A stretch of 25,462 nucleotides of DNA from Bacillota bacterium (GTDB lineage Bacteria; Bacillota; Clostridia; Lutisporales; Lutisporaceae): positions 1 to 25,462 of the forward strand of contig JALNWH010000016.1 in NCBI GenBank assembly GCA_023230985.1. Direction: 5' to 3'. The notes under the pieces were generated by a model, which was given only the letters and a program-made list of their open reading frames with translations, did no database searches and had not been told where the DNA came from. Of this stretch, positions 1-8,221 are shown piece after piece; position 1 is the stretch's first letter, and each line of letters opens with the position of its first letter. A program made the position numbers and the translations under genes.

Positions 1-615
1 AGATTTCAAGGTTGGAACGATTCACCTCTTAGCGAAAAAGGTGAATCCAATGCTTTGGCTTTGAAGGAGAGGTTGAAGGACACAAGTTTTTATGAAGTGT
101 ATTCAAGCCCTGCCGGAAGGGCACTAACGACAGCACAAATTGTTAGCGGCTTTGAAATCAATAGAATAATTCCTGATAAAAATCTTAGAGAAATAAACTT
201 GGGTTCATGGCAAGGAAGGTTAGTTAAGGAAGTTGAGGCCGAATACCCAAAGGAGTATTCGGCCTTTTGGTTTAGTCCCCATTTATATAAAAGGAAAGGT
301 TCAGAAACTTATTATGATGTACAAAAAAGGGCTTTAGTTACGATAAACAATATTGTTAAAAAGTATTTTGATAAAAACATAAATATATTGTTGGTAACTC
401 ATGCAATTACACTTAAAACAATAATGGCTCATTTTGAGAGTAGAGATTTTGCAAAGTTATGGGATCCTCCTTTTTTATATGATACTTGTTTAAATATAAT
501 AGAAATAAAGGATGGGAAAAGCGATATAATACTACATGGCGATGCGACACATATAACAAACATAGAAGATTATGAATTCTTAAGCAAAACTCATTTATTG
601 GATAGGGAAAAGTAG
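1..615 (+). CDS. Histidine phosphatase family protein (5' end outside window)
   Basis: The reading frame is open from base 1, so the gene begins before the window and the N-terminal RHG catalytic motif is missing. What remains fits the phosphoglycerate-mutase-like histidine phosphatase superfamily. It has FQGWNDSPLSEKG near the start, SSPAGRALTTAQI (the usual 'SSPLxRAxQTA' element), LGSWQG with a nearby acidic residue, and the second catalytic histidine in LLVTHAITLK. Members remove phosphate from small molecules or sugar phosphates in the cytoplasm. The substrate (2,3-BPG, alpha-ribazole phosphate or other) cannot be told from what is visible. A TTG at 55 could be read as a start but has no Shine-Dalgarno site, and homologous sequence lies before it. 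The gene ends 12 bases before the downstream exporter gene, suggesting one transcript. Confidence 0.88.
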   Translation, partial: RFQGWNDSPLSEKGESNALALKERLKDTSFYEVYSSPAGRALTTAQIVSGFEINRIIPDKNLREINLGSWQGRLVKEVEAEYPKEYSAFWFSPHLYKRKGSETYYDVQKRALVTINNIVKKYFDKNINILLVTHAITLKTIMAHFESRDFAKLWDPPFLYDTCLNIIEIKDGKSDIILHGDATHITNIEDYEFLSKTHLLDREK

Positions 616-627
616 GAAGGAGTAATT

Positions 628-1533
628 ATGGAAAAGAAAGATTATGGTTTATTAGCTTATATATCGGTTTGTATCATATGGGGTTCGACATATTTAGCTA
701 TAAAAATAGGAGTTCAAAGCATGCCTCCTTTTCTATTTGCGGGTATCAGGTATATCATTGCAGGCGCTATAATACTATTATATTCATATATTAAAAAATT
801 AGAATTTCCAAAAAGCTTAAAAGAATACTGGAAAATATCTATTGTAGGATTTTTTTTGCTAACGGGTTGTAATAGCTTAGTTGTTATAGCAGAAATGAGA
901 ATTAATTCTAGCACAGCAGCATTAATTTTGGCATTATTGCCGATATTTATTGCGTTATTGGAACAATTTGTACCCGGGGGTAGTCGTATCAGTATATCCG
1001 GTTGGGTTGGTATGATTGTTGGTTTTGTTGGTGTGGGAATTTTATCACTTAGTGGTGGCAATGGACTCGATATGGATATGATAGGTATGATATTAATAAT
1101 TCTTGGTTGTTTATCTTGGGCTATAGGTTCAGTGTATTCTAATAGAACGGTTTTCACAGGTTCAATTGTGACTCAGATTGGTGTGCAGATGTTTGTTGCG
1201 GGTTCTGCTCAGGCTATAATTGGTTTGATATTAGGAGAAGCTTCCAAATTTAAGTATAATCCCTCAGGTTTTGGCGCTATGTTATATCTTATACTAATTG
1301 GTTCATTAATTGGTTATAGTTCTTATATCTATCTTATAAATGTATGGCCTATTTCAAAAGCAGGTACATATGCTTATGTGAATCCGGTTGTAGCAATGTT
1401 TTTAGGTTGGTTTGTTCTACATGAACCGATATCATTTAAAATGATCGTTTCTGCCGTTTTAATACTGGTAGGTGTATTAATAGTTCAAAAATCAAAAATA
1501 ATGGAGAAAGAAGAAAAAACGGAAGGATTCTAA
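628..1533 (+). CDS. EamA/DMT-superfamily transporter
   Basis: This 301-residue, highly hydrophobic protein has about ten membrane segments and two EamA halves. The first half opens with a segment containing WGSTYLAIKIG, and the second ends with PVVAMFLGWFVLHEP, a hallmark of drug/metabolite transporter repeats (PVxAxLxGxxxLxE). Such proteins sit in the cytoplasmic membrane and usually export amino acids or other metabolites. The substrate cannot be predicted here. The ATG follows GGAAGGAG at a good distance. It lies 12 bases after the phosphatase gene and 31 bases before the SLC13 gene, so the three are probably co-transcribed. The tail after the last helix is short and charged (KSKIMEKEEKTEGF). 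Confidence 0.93.
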   Translation: MEKKDYGLLAYISVCIIWGSTYLAIKIGVQSMPPFLFAGIRYIIAGAIILLYSYIKKLEFPKSLKEYWKISIVGFFLLTGCNSLVVIAEMRINSSTAALILALLPIFIALLEQFVPGGSRISISGWVGMIVGFVGVGILSLSGGNGLDMDMIGMILIILGCLSWAIGSVYSNRTVFTGSIVTQIGVQMFVAGSAQAIIGLILGEASKFKYNPSGFGAMLYLILIGSLIGYSSYIYLINVWPISKAGTYAYVNPVVAMFLGWFVLHEPISFKMIVSAVLILVGVLIVQKSKIMEKEEKTEGF

Positions 1534-1564
1534 GACTTAGATGCTAACACATAGGGGGAGAAAA

Positions 1565-3352
1565 ATGGTACATCAGGTAATAGTATTTGCAGTTATTATA
1601 TCAACATTAGTTTTATTCATTGATGGGCGTATAAGATATGAATATGTTTCAATAATGAGTTTATTGTTTTTGACTATTACTGGAGTTATAAGCCCGGAAG
1701 AGACATTTTCGGGATTTGGTCATCCCGCTGTTATAACGGTTGCTTCCGTATTTGTGATTAGCGCAGCCCTTATAAAATCAGGGATTGTCGAGCGGTTAGT
1801 TATATTGTTGAATGGGAAATCACCAAGCTTACATTTTAAAATAGCGGGATTAATGTATATAACAGCTTTTTTATCAGCATTTATGAACAATGTCGGTGCA
1901 TTAGCATTGATATTACCTGTCGCTTTAAGAATAGCAAAGGACAGCAAAACATCTCCATCAAAGTTTTTGATGCCTGTTGCTTTTGCATCATTGTTAGGCG
2001 GAATGGTTACGATAATCGGCACACCCCCCAATCTGATTATTTCAAACTACAGGGTGCAATTTAGTGGACAGTCTTTTAATTTTTTTGATTTTTCACCTGT
2101 AGGTATCACGGTTGTTATAATTGGTATTGGTTTTACAGTGTTATTGGGAATAAAGTTTATCCCCGAAAGGAAAAGCCAAAGGGAAGATGAATTATTTAAT
2201 ATAGGCGAGTACTTGTCAGAGGTAGTTGTTACTGAGACATCTAAAATGGCTGGAAAAAGGATTAGAGATTTTTATGAAATATTTAAGGTGGAAGTAGGGG
2301 TCCTAAGCATTAATAGAAACAAATATAAGATTATAATACCGAAACCTAATGAGAGGCTGTTTCCCGGTGATGTTTTAATTATAAAAACAGATAGTCTAGA
2401 ATTAAAAGAATTGATTAACAGAACAGGTTTATCCCTTAAAGGAGCAAAACTGGATTTTTTAGAATCCATGCCAAATTTGAAGCCAGATGAATTCTCATTG
2501 GTAGAAGTCGTATTAAGGGATGATTCATTGTTAATTGGCAGGACGGCACTAGAAGTTAAATTGAGAAATAGATACAATGTTAATCTTGTTGCAGTATCAA
2601 GAAAAGGGGAACTTTCCATTGGCAGACTAAAAAGATTTCGTTTTAAGGCCGGGGATATTTTATTATTGCAAGCACCTGTAAGCATTTTACAAGATATATA
2701 TAATAAATTAAGCTGTTTACCTTTAGCTGAACGCAGCGTGAAAATAAATGTTGATAAAAAAGGAACCAGTCAGTTTTTGCCTTTAGGCTTATTTTTTATA
2801 GGCATAGTATTTACTACAATTGGTTTTATACCTGTACAAATAGCTTTTTCCGCAGTTGCCATTCTATTGGTTACCTTGAAAATGATTACTCCAAGGGAAT
2901 TTTATGAAGCTATTGAATGGCCGACGATTTTACTATTAGGTACATTACTGCCCCTAGGGAGTGCATTGCAGAAAAGTGGTGCGGCAGATACTATTGCAGG
3001 CTTATTAACCAAATTATCCTTTATGTTTTCGCCTGCCTGGATGATAGTTATACTAATGTTAATTACTATGATTATTACGAATTTAATAAGCAGCACAGCA
3101 ACTGCTATACTTATGGGCCCTGTGGCTTTGAGTTTGGCAAGTTCTTTGGGATTTTCACCTGATCCTTTTTTAATGGGAGTGTGCATAGCTGCATCTTCAG
3201 CTTTTTTAACTCCTATAGGACATCAATCAAATATGCTTGTGATGGGTCCCGGTGGATACAAATTTACTGATTATTGGAGGTTGGGATTACCTTTATGTAT
3301 TATTGCTATTGTATGTGGTATTCCCTTAATACTACTATTATGGAGGTTTTAA
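1565..3352 (+). CDS. SLC13 family permease with TrkA-C (RCK_C) domains
   Basis: This 595-residue membrane carrier belongs to the divalent-anion:Na+ symporter (DASS/SLC13)-like group. It has an N-terminal block of helices, a central soluble part (about residues 200-390) with two TrkA-C-type domains, and a C-terminal block of helices. Visible family marks are NNVGALALILPV, TIIGTPPNLIIS (the SLC13 'GTPPN' substrate/Na+ loop) and, in the second half, LTPIGHQSNMLVMGPGGYKF. The central domains read like regulatory ligand-binding modules (for example 'LFPGDVLIIKTD' and 'RFKAGDILLLQAP'). The substrate may be sulfate, a dicarboxylate or another anion and is not determinable. I start at the ATG at 1565, preceded by AGGGGGAG with five bases of spacing. 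An in-frame ATG at 1541 has no ribosome site. Confidence 0.92.
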   Translation: MVHQVIVFAVIISTLVLFIDGRIRYEYVSIMSLLFLTITGVISPEETFSGFGHPAVITVASVFVISAALIKSGIVERLVILLNGKSPSLHFKIAGLMYITAFLSAFMNNVGALALILPVALRIAKDSKTSPSKFLMPVAFASLLGGMVTIIGTPPNLIISNYRVQFSGQSFNFFDFSPVGITVVIIGIGFTVLLGIKFIPERKSQREDELFNIGEYLSEVVVTETSKMAGKRIRDFYEIFKVEVGVLSINRNKYKIIIPKPNERLFPGDVLIIKTDSLELKELINRTGLSLKGAKLDFLESMPNLKPDEFSLVEVVLRDDSLLIGRTALEVKLRNRYNVNLVAVSRKGELSIGRLKRFRFKAGDILLLQAPVSILQDIYNKLSCLPLAERSVKINVDKKGTSQFLPLGLFFIGIVFTTIGFIPVQIAFSAVAILLVTLKMITPREFYEAIEWPTILLLGTLLPLGSALQKSGAADTIAGLLTKLSFMFSPAWMIVILMLITMIITNLISSTATAILMGPVALSLASSLGFSPDPFLMGVCIAASSAFLTPIGHQSNMLVMGPGGYKFTDYWRLGLPLCIIAIVCGIPLILLLWRF

Positions 3353-3385
3353 TAAAGATAATTGACTTAAATGAACAACTAAAAA

Positions 3386-3412
3386 TTAGACAACTTTTTG
3401 TTTTGCTATATT
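3386..3412 (+). promoter_or_regulatory. Possible promoter for murI
   Basis: TATATT (3407-3412) is preceded by TG one base upstream (TGC-TATATT, an extended -10). A TTAGAC-like -35 lies at 3386-3391 with a short 15-base spacer. It sits about 37 bases before the glutamate racemase start, in a 97-base gap after the SLC13 gene. Assigned by eye only; the spacer is suboptimal. Confidence 0.35.
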
Positions 3413-3449
3413 ATTAAAGATTCTATTTAAAAGTAATGGGGGTATAATA

Positions 3450-4235
3450 ATGGAAAGACAAATAGGTGTTTTAGACACGGGAGTTGGCGGTTTATCGGTT
3501 GTTTCAAGTTTACAAAAGCTATTGCATAATGAAAACATTCTATATTTTGGTGATAGCAAGAATAATCCTTATGGTAATAAGGATGAAGAAGAAATACTGA
3601 ACCTGACCATGAGAATATTAGAATTTATGGAGAAAAGTGATTTAAAGCTGATCGTTATAGCATGTAATACTATTTCAACTGTAATTAAAAATTATAAAGA
3701 AAAATTTAAATTTCCCATAATTGATATAATAACTCCTACTGTAAAATATATAAAAGAACTTAAAATAAATGATATTGCATTACTTGGAACTGAATTTACA
3801 ATTAAATCCGGTATATATCAAAAACTTTTAAAAAAAGACAATAAAGATATAAGAATAATTTCGAATAGCAGCAGGACTCTCGCTGCTATGATTGATTCAG
3901 GGGATTTTTCATCCAAAAAGGTAAAGGATACTATAGAAGTTTATTTAGAAAGCACATTATCTGAAGAAAACATTCATAATATTGCTTTGGTATGTACTCA
4001 TTATCCGATTGTACAGGATTTATTCTTTGAAATTGCCCCTGATATGAACTATATAGATCCGGGATATCAACAGGCCTTAGCAGTTAAGGAGTATTTAACA
4101 AAGAATAATCTATTAAATAAAAAAGGCAGTGGTTCGTTAAATATTTTTACATCAGGCGAAAAGAAAATATACATAAAGGTTAAAGAAAAATTAGGATTAA
4201 CAAACCTATTAGAATTAAACGAGATAAAACTATAA
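3450..4235 (+). CDS. murI: Glutamate racemase
   Basis: The enzyme interconverts L- and D-glutamate without a cofactor, supplying D-Glu for peptidoglycan. The 261-residue length is normal. The two-cysteine active site is visible: C72 in ACNTIST and C182 in VCTHYP with H184. The N-terminal DTGVGG (D9, T10) and the GDSKNNPYG loop (D35, S36) are also present. Most family members have DSG where this one has DTG, and GCTHYP where it has VCTHYP; both look like conservative variants. The ATG has a GGGGG-type ribosome site about seven bases upstream. A hairpin follows immediately after the stop. It stands just before a TAXI-TRAP operon, a family in which some binding proteins are known to take glutamate, but this neighbourhood alone does not prove a shared pathway. 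Confidence 0.93.
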   Translation: MERQIGVLDTGVGGLSVVSSLQKLLHNENILYFGDSKNNPYGNKDEEEILNLTMRILEFMEKSDLKLIVIACNTISTVIKNYKEKFKFPIIDIITPTVKYIKELKINDIALLGTEFTIKSGIYQKLLKKDNKDIRIISNSSRTLAAMIDSGDFSSKKVKDTIEVYLESTLSEENIHNIALVCTHYPIVQDLFFEIAPDMNYIDPGYQQALAVKEYLTKNNLLNKKGSGSLNIFTSGEKKIYIKVKEKLGLTNLLELNEIKL

Positions 4236-4239
4236 GGAG

Positions 4240-4269
4240 TTGCTATTTAGTGAGGCTCATAAATAGCAA
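4240..4269 (+). terminator. Hairpin after murI, no U-tract
   Basis: A perfect 10-bp inverted repeat, TTGCTATTTA / TAAATAGCAA, lies 4 bases past the murI stop. The 10-base loop can add a further 3-bp stem (TGA/TCA), giving about 13 bp with one bulged G. The stem is AT-rich and is not followed by a run of T, so it is at best a weak terminator. It could instead be a 3'-end stabilising stem. The rest of the gap to 4465 holds a TATAAT-like element at 4384-4389 with no good -35 partner. Confidence 0.45.
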
Positions 4270-4465
4270 TATACATATTTAGACGACATTATATAATGTT
4301 GAATAGTATTATTTTAAGGTAAAAGTTAGAAATGTTTTTAATAAAAATCTTCAATAACACTAGATTATTACATTTTTTTATTGTATAATTTAATAAATAT
4401 TGTTTTAAGCGGTTTTAACACGTAAGTCTTTTAAACATATTTAAAAATGAGAAGGAGGAATTGTA

Positions 4466-5482
4466 ATGTTAAAGAGAACGTTGTCTATTCTTATGGTAGT
4501 TTTCTTGTTGGCGGCACTAGTAATTGGTTGCAGTCCCCAAAAAGCTCCGGAAGTAGAAGAAGAAAACGGTAACGGAGAAGAAGAGGCACAAGTAGAAAAA
4601 GTATTTATTTCTATAGCAACAGGAGGAACCGGAGGTGCTTATTATCCACTAGGCGGAGCCATGGCTAAGATATTCAATGAGAATATACCCGGAGTTACCG
4701 CAAACGCTCAATCAACAGGTGCTTCAGTTGAGAACATCGGTTTGGTTGAACAGGCTGAGACTGAAATAGCTTTTGTTCAAAATGACGTTACTTACTATGC
4801 TTATACAGGAACAGAGACCTTTGAAGGCAAGGATAAGATTACAAACATCAGGGGTATGGCTATGCTGTATCCGGAGGTTATTCAAATAATAGCAACAAAA
4901 GAATCCGGAATTAAATCTGTCAGTGATTTAAAAGGAAAGAAGGTTGCTGTTGGTGCACCCGGATCCGGTACAGAAGTAAATGCCAGACAAATACTGGAAG
5001 AGCATGGAATAGTATATGCTGATTTAGGAAAAGCTGATTACTTATCATTTAATGAGGCAGCCGATCAATTGAAAGACAAGCAAGTGGATGCCGCATTCGT
5101 AACAGCTGCACTTCCAACTGCTGCTGTTACAGAAGTTACCCAAACAGCTGATATAGTTATTGTACCGGTAGAAAGTGAAAAAATAGCTTCCTTAGCTGCA
5201 AAATATCCTTTCTACACAGAGGTAGTAATTGAAGGCGGAAACTATAAAGGAAATGATGATGATGTAGTTGCTGCTGCTGTTATGGCAATGCTTGTTGTCC
5301 CGGAAGACTTGGATGAGGATTTGGTTTACAATCTTACTAAGAGTATTTTTGAACAAAGGCAGGTTATCGTTGATACACACGCCAGAGGCAATGATATTCA
5401 ATTGGAAACTGCTTTAGATGGTATGCCTATAGAATTACATCCAGGTGCAAAGAAATATTATGACGAGAAAGGCATTAGCTAG
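4466..5482 (+). CDS. TAXI-family TRAP transporter solute-binding lipoprotein
   Basis: This 338-residue extracytoplasmic binding protein captures a small anionic solute and hands it to the TRAP permease encoded downstream. The first 21 residues form a lipoprotein signal (KR followed by a hydrophobic stretch) ending in VIG-C22, the lipid-modified cysteine. An acidic Glu-rich linker (about residues 28-43) follows. The mature part carries TAXI marks: SIATGGTGGAYYPLGGAMA, VENIGLVEQAETEIAFVQND, and the GKKVAVGAPGSGTEVNARQIL segment. The family name comes from the TRAP-associated extracytoplasmic immunogenic group; characterised members bind glutamate or related compounds. The specificity here is not known. 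The start is supported by GAGAAGGAGGA seven bases upstream. Ten bases after its stop lies a strong palindrome, and its end overlaps the next frame. Confidence 0.95.
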   Translation: MLKRTLSILMVVFLLAALVIGCSPQKAPEVEEENGNGEEEAQVEKVFISIATGGTGGAYYPLGGAMAKIFNENIPGVTANAQSTGASVENIGLVEQAETEIAFVQNDVTYYAYTGTETFEGKDKITNIRGMAMLYPEVIQIIATKESGIKSVSDLKGKKVAVGAPGSGTEVNARQILEEHGIVYADLGKADYLSFNEAADQLKDKQVDAAFVTAALPTAAVTEVTQTADIVIVPVESEKIASLAAKYPFYTEVVIEGGNYKGNDDDVVAAAVMAMLVVPEDLDEDLVYNLTKSIFEQRQVIVDTHARGNDIQLETALDGMPIELHPGAKKYYDEKGIS

Positions 5483-6014
5483 AAATAAAAATGGGAAGGG
5501 CACCGGTGCCCTTCCCAAAAATGTTTATGTCATAATTTTTATAATAGTCCTGGTTTCGGTTTTTTTATGCTTATTCAAAACTCCGGCTTTGGTAGCTAAG
5601 GATTTTTTTACCGATGAGTATTTGAAATCTTGGTTGATAAAAGACGGTGATAAATTTACAATAGCTTATACTCATTCAGTAGAATTATGTCCCGTAACTG
5701 AATCTTATTTAATAAAAGATAATAAAATTATTTTAACTGAAACTTATTTCGAATCTTATGGGGCCGGACTTCCTGCCACTACTCCTTACACATTTGAATT
5801 TAAAGACAAAGGTTTTTTAATTTATAATATAAATGAAGTAATAGACAATCTAATTTATAGAACCGGCGCAGTTAGAGCAAATCATGAATTAATATATAAA
5901 GGTAAGAGTTATAAATTCCTTAGCTTTAGTAAACCTAGGACAGGAATAGTATTTAAAATCAAAAAGGTCTCATTATTAGCGTACATTGTAAGGGAGTGTT
6001 TTAATGAAAGATGA
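5460..6014 (+). CDS. DUF1850 domain-containing protein (TAXI-TRAP operon)
   Basis: The protein has about 184 residues. A single N-terminal membrane segment (around residues 19-35, VYVIIFIIVLVSVFLCLF) is followed by a DUF1850 domain. The domain has IAYTHSVE (the HSVE element), an E-x-Y/F strand region, and YGAGLP. DUF1850 genes occur beside TAXI-type TRAP transporters; the role is not established and is presumably an accessory outside the membrane. The start is uncertain. The ATG at 5460 lies 23 bases inside the binding-protein gene and has no clear ribosome site. An in-frame GTG at 5445 is possible, and no ATG follows before the membrane segment. The chosen start makes the palindrome at 5492-5517 part of the coding sequence (residues reading about GKGTGALP). 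The end overlaps the permease gene by 11 bases. Confidence 0.78.
   Translation: MTRKALARNKNGKGTGALPKNVYVIIFIIVLVSVFLCLFKTPALVAKDFFTDEYLKSWLIKDGDKFTIAYTHSVELCPVTESYLIKDNKIILTETYFESYGAGLPATTPYTFEFKDKGFLIYNINEVIDNLIYRTGAVRANHELIYKGKSYKFLSFSKPRTGIVFKIKKVSLLAYIVRECFNER
5492..5517 (+). repeat. Perfect 26-nt GC-rich palindrome at SBP/DUF1850 junction
   Basis: Arms TGGGAAGGGCACC and GGTGCCCTTCCCA are exactly complementary. In RNA this would form a stem of about 11 bp with a CCGG loop. It begins ten bases after the binding-protein stop codon, in otherwise AT-rich DNA. There is no T-run on the + strand (AAAATG follows), so it does not look like a standard intrinsic terminator for the operon. A stem protecting the 3' end of the abundant binding-protein message, or limiting read-through to the permease, is the likeliest role (inference). 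Read on the - strand it is followed by ATTTTTATTT and could terminate antisense transcription. Confidence 0.85.
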
Positions 6015-7992
6015 AATATTAATAACTGAATCTGATGTGGCAATGGACGTCGATCAGCTTATGGACCAATATGATAAAGAAACAGGTAAACTAAGGAAGC
6101 TTAAGGGGATTATTGGTACATTTACGATGCTTGTAGCTATAGGAATGTCTATATTTCAGTTTGTTACCGCAGGATTCGGTACCCTTTTATCGGCAAAACA
6201 GCGTGCATTGCATATAATATTTGCTTTTACTTTAGGGTTTTTACTATATCCCGCTAGGGAGAAATCCCCAAAGGATAGAACGACTATATTAGATTTTGTA
6301 TTCATTATACTAGTTGTCTTTGTTTTTGGATATTTATTTATGTTTAATGAAGAGATTGCTTTAAAAGCAGGTCATGCCAACACAGTAGATTTATTATTCG
6401 GCGGCCTCGCCATATTGATAACTCTTGAGATAACCAGAAGAGTTGTAGGACCTGAATTGCCTATTGTTGCAATTGTGTTTTTGAGTTATGCATATTTTGG
6501 ACCCCACTTACCCGGTCTGTTGGCACATAGGGGCTACAGTATTGAGAGAATTATATCTCATATGTATCTGGGACTTGAAGGAATACTGGGAATACCTTTA
6601 GGTGTTTCGGCTACATTCGTTTTTATGTTTATATTATTTGGGGCTGTGTTAGATAAAACCGGCGTAGGAAAATTTTTCATTGATCTTGCTTTTGCAATGA
6701 CAGGGCATACACGAAGCGGCCCTGCAATGACTGCAGTAGTAGCAAGCGGATTTATGGGTTCTATCTCCGGAAGCTCTGTTGCTAATACAGTCACAACGGG
6801 AGCATTTACTATACCGTTAATGAAAAAAACAGGTTATAAACCTTATTTTGCCGGTGCTGTAGAAGCAGCTGCTTCTACAGGGGGACAAATTATGCCGCCG
6901 GTAATGGGTGCGGCAGCATTTATTATGGCGGAATTTACCGGTATACCATATGTAAAGATAATCATTGCAGCAGCTATACCCGCATTATTATATTATTTTG
7001 CTGTTGGAATAATGGTGCACTTTGAAGCATGTAAGCTGGGGTTAAAAGGATTACCGAAAGATAAATTGCCTAAAGCTGGTAAATTACTTATTAAAAATGG
7101 GTATTTGCTAATTCCGCTTTTGATAATTATATACTTTTTATTAAGAGGTTATACTCCATTGAATTCAGCATTCCGTGCTATAGTTGTTTCCATTGGCATA
7201 GCGGTAATTGCTTCACTGGTTAAAAAGGATAAGTCCTTTGGATTTAAAGAACTTGCAGGTGCTTTTGAATCGGGTGCCAAAGGTGCAGTAGGTGTAGCAT
7301 GTGCTTGTGCATGTGCCGGAATGATAGTCGGTGTTGTTACATTAACCGGATTAGGATTACGTATTGCTGAAATCATAGTAACTTTAGCCCAAGGGAAACT
7401 CCTTTTAACTTTATTTTTCACCATGATAGCGTCTATAATCTTAGGAATGGGCTTGCCTACTACTGCTAAGTATATTGTCCTGGCAACAATGGCTGTACCG
7501 GCCTTATTAAAGCTGGAAGTTAATTTAATGGCTGCTCATTTGTTTATTTTATACTTTGGCGTTGTAGCAGATATTACACCACCGGTTGCTTTAGCTGCAT
7601 ATGCCGGGGCGGGTATCGCCGGAGCCAATTCTATGAAGACCGGGTTTCAAGCTGTAAAGCTGGCTTTAGCCGGTTTTATCGTACCGTATATTTTTGCGAT
7701 GGATCCTACTTTAATAATGGTAAAAGAAATATCCGGTTCTATAGTTAGTTTTTTACCGGTTTATACTGCTATACCTATAATGCTATCTGCAATGCTGGGA
7801 ATCATTTGCCTAGCAGCTGCCGTTGAAGGATATTTGATTGCACCAACTAAGATTTATGAGAGAGCTTTGTTGGCAACTTCCGCTTTCTTATTGTTAAAGC
7901 CGGGATTAATGACGGATGCATTTGGGTTGGTTGTTTTGGTCGGTATTTTCCTAATGCAAAAATTTAGAGGTAAAAAAGTTAAAGAAGCATAA
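6004..7992 (+). CDS. TRAP transporter fused permease (DctQ-DctM type, TAXI group)
   Basis: This 662-residue integral membrane protein forms the translocation channel for the TAXI binding protein. The N-terminal part (about residues 35-170) carries helices equivalent to the small DctQ subunit. The long remainder is the DctM-type transporter, with SGSSVANTVTTGAFTIPLMKK, ASTGGQIMPPVMGAAAFIMAE and GMGLPTTAKYIVLATM, and, towards the end, DITPPVALAAYAGAGIA. These repeated GS/PP-rich loops are typical of the two inverted DctM halves. TRAP carriers are secondary transporters usually driven by Na+. AGGGAG precedes the ATG by seven bases. The start overlaps DUF1850 by 11 bases, so translation is probably coupled. 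A weak hairpin follows the stop. Confidence 0.95.
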   Translation: MKDEILITESDVAMDVDQLMDQYDKETGKLRKLKGIIGTFTMLVAIGMSIFQFVTAGFGTLLSAKQRALHIIFAFTLGFLLYPAREKSPKDRTTILDFVFIILVVFVFGYLFMFNEEIALKAGHANTVDLLFGGLAILITLEITRRVVGPELPIVAIVFLSYAYFGPHLPGLLAHRGYSIERIISHMYLGLEGILGIPLGVSATFVFMFILFGAVLDKTGVGKFFIDLAFAMTGHTRSGPAMTAVVASGFMGSISGSSVANTVTTGAFTIPLMKKTGYKPYFAGAVEAAASTGGQIMPPVMGAAAFIMAEFTGIPYVKIIIAAAIPALLYYFAVGIMVHFEACKLGLKGLPKDKLPKAGKLLIKNGYLLIPLLIIIYFLLRGYTPLNSAFRAIVVSIGIAVIASLVKKDKSFGFKELAGAFESGAKGAVGVACACACAGMIVGVVTLTGLGLRIAEIIVTLAQGKLLLTLFFTMIASIILGMGLPTTAKYIVLATMAVPALLKLEVNLMAAHLFILYFGVVADITPPVALAAYAGAGIAGANSMKTGFQAVKLALAGFIVPYIFAMDPTLIMVKEISGSIVSFLPVYTAIPIMLSAMLGIICLAAAVEGYLIAPTKIYERALLATSAFLLLKPGLMTDAFGLVVLVGIFLMQKFRGKKVKEA

Positions 7993-8013
7993 AGGAAAGT
8001 ATAGCTTTCTTTT
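7991..8013 (+). terminator. Possible terminator of the TAXI operon
   Basis: AAAGGAAAG (7991-7999) can pair with CTTTCTTTT (8005-8013) around a TATAG loop. This gives 9 bp including one G-U pair, and the 3' arm ends in TTTT. It begins inside the permease stop codon. The stem is AT-rich and the T-run is part of the stem, so the strength is doubtful. Confidence 0.45.
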
Positions 8014-8064
8014 AAATAAAGCATACGAAGTGTTATTATTTTAACTGTGATTCAGTAAGTTCCA

Positions 8065-8094
8065 TTGACATATTTGTACTTTTTAGTTTATAAT
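8065..8094 (+). promoter_or_regulatory. Consensus sigma-A promoter of the riboswitch-ATPase unit
   Basis: TTGACA (8065-8070) and TATAAT (8089-8094) are perfect consensus hexamers with an 18-base spacer. Transcription would begin near 8101, about 18 bases before the first riboswitch helix. A strong constitutive promoter fits control by a downstream transcription-attenuating riboswitch. Confidence 0.88.
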
Positions 8095-8118
8095 GTAAAA
8101 AAAGAAATGTAATATAGA

Positions 8119-8221
8119 ATATAAGAGGGAGTAGCACTTTTGCTTTGCCGCCAACAATCTCGAAAAAACTATAGTTTTTTCTGGTGGCATAGGTCCTATG
8201 GATGTGCGAGACTTTTAATAT
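8119..8221 (+). promoter_or_regulatory. yybP-ykoY manganese riboswitch aptamer
   Basis: The conserved 5' box GAGGGAGTAGC (8125-8135) and 3' box GTGCGAGACTTTT (8204-8216) are both present, as in the yybP-ykoY (mntP) family, which senses Mn2+. Between them, GCCGCCA (from 8147) pairs with TGGTGGC, a loop carries the conserved ACA, and a GAAAAAAC/GTTTTTTC hairpin (8162-8181) sits inside. The TAGGTCC...GGA turn follows. Helix P1 can form between ATATAAGAG (8119-8127) and CTTTTAATAT (8212-8221) with one bulge. The P1 3' strand is also the 5' arm of the terminator at 8208-8250, so the two are mutually exclusive. Mn2+ binding should favour P1 and allow transcription of the downstream cation ATPase. 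Downstream P-type ATPases are established targets of this class. Confidence 0.92.

Noticed and set aside
714..1157. 147-codon minus-strand frame inside the EamA gene
   Set aside because: Runs opposite a well-supported transporter gene, with low-complexity Ile/Pro-rich translation typical of antisense hydrophobic genes.
1541..1564. Earlier ATG for the SLC13 gene
   Set aside because: No ribosome site; the AGGGGGAG site between it and the ATG at 1565 points to the later start.
4384..4389. TATAAT-like sequence upstream of the TAXI operon
   Set aside because: No acceptable -35 at 16-18 bases; in AT-rich DNA such hexamers arise often by chance.
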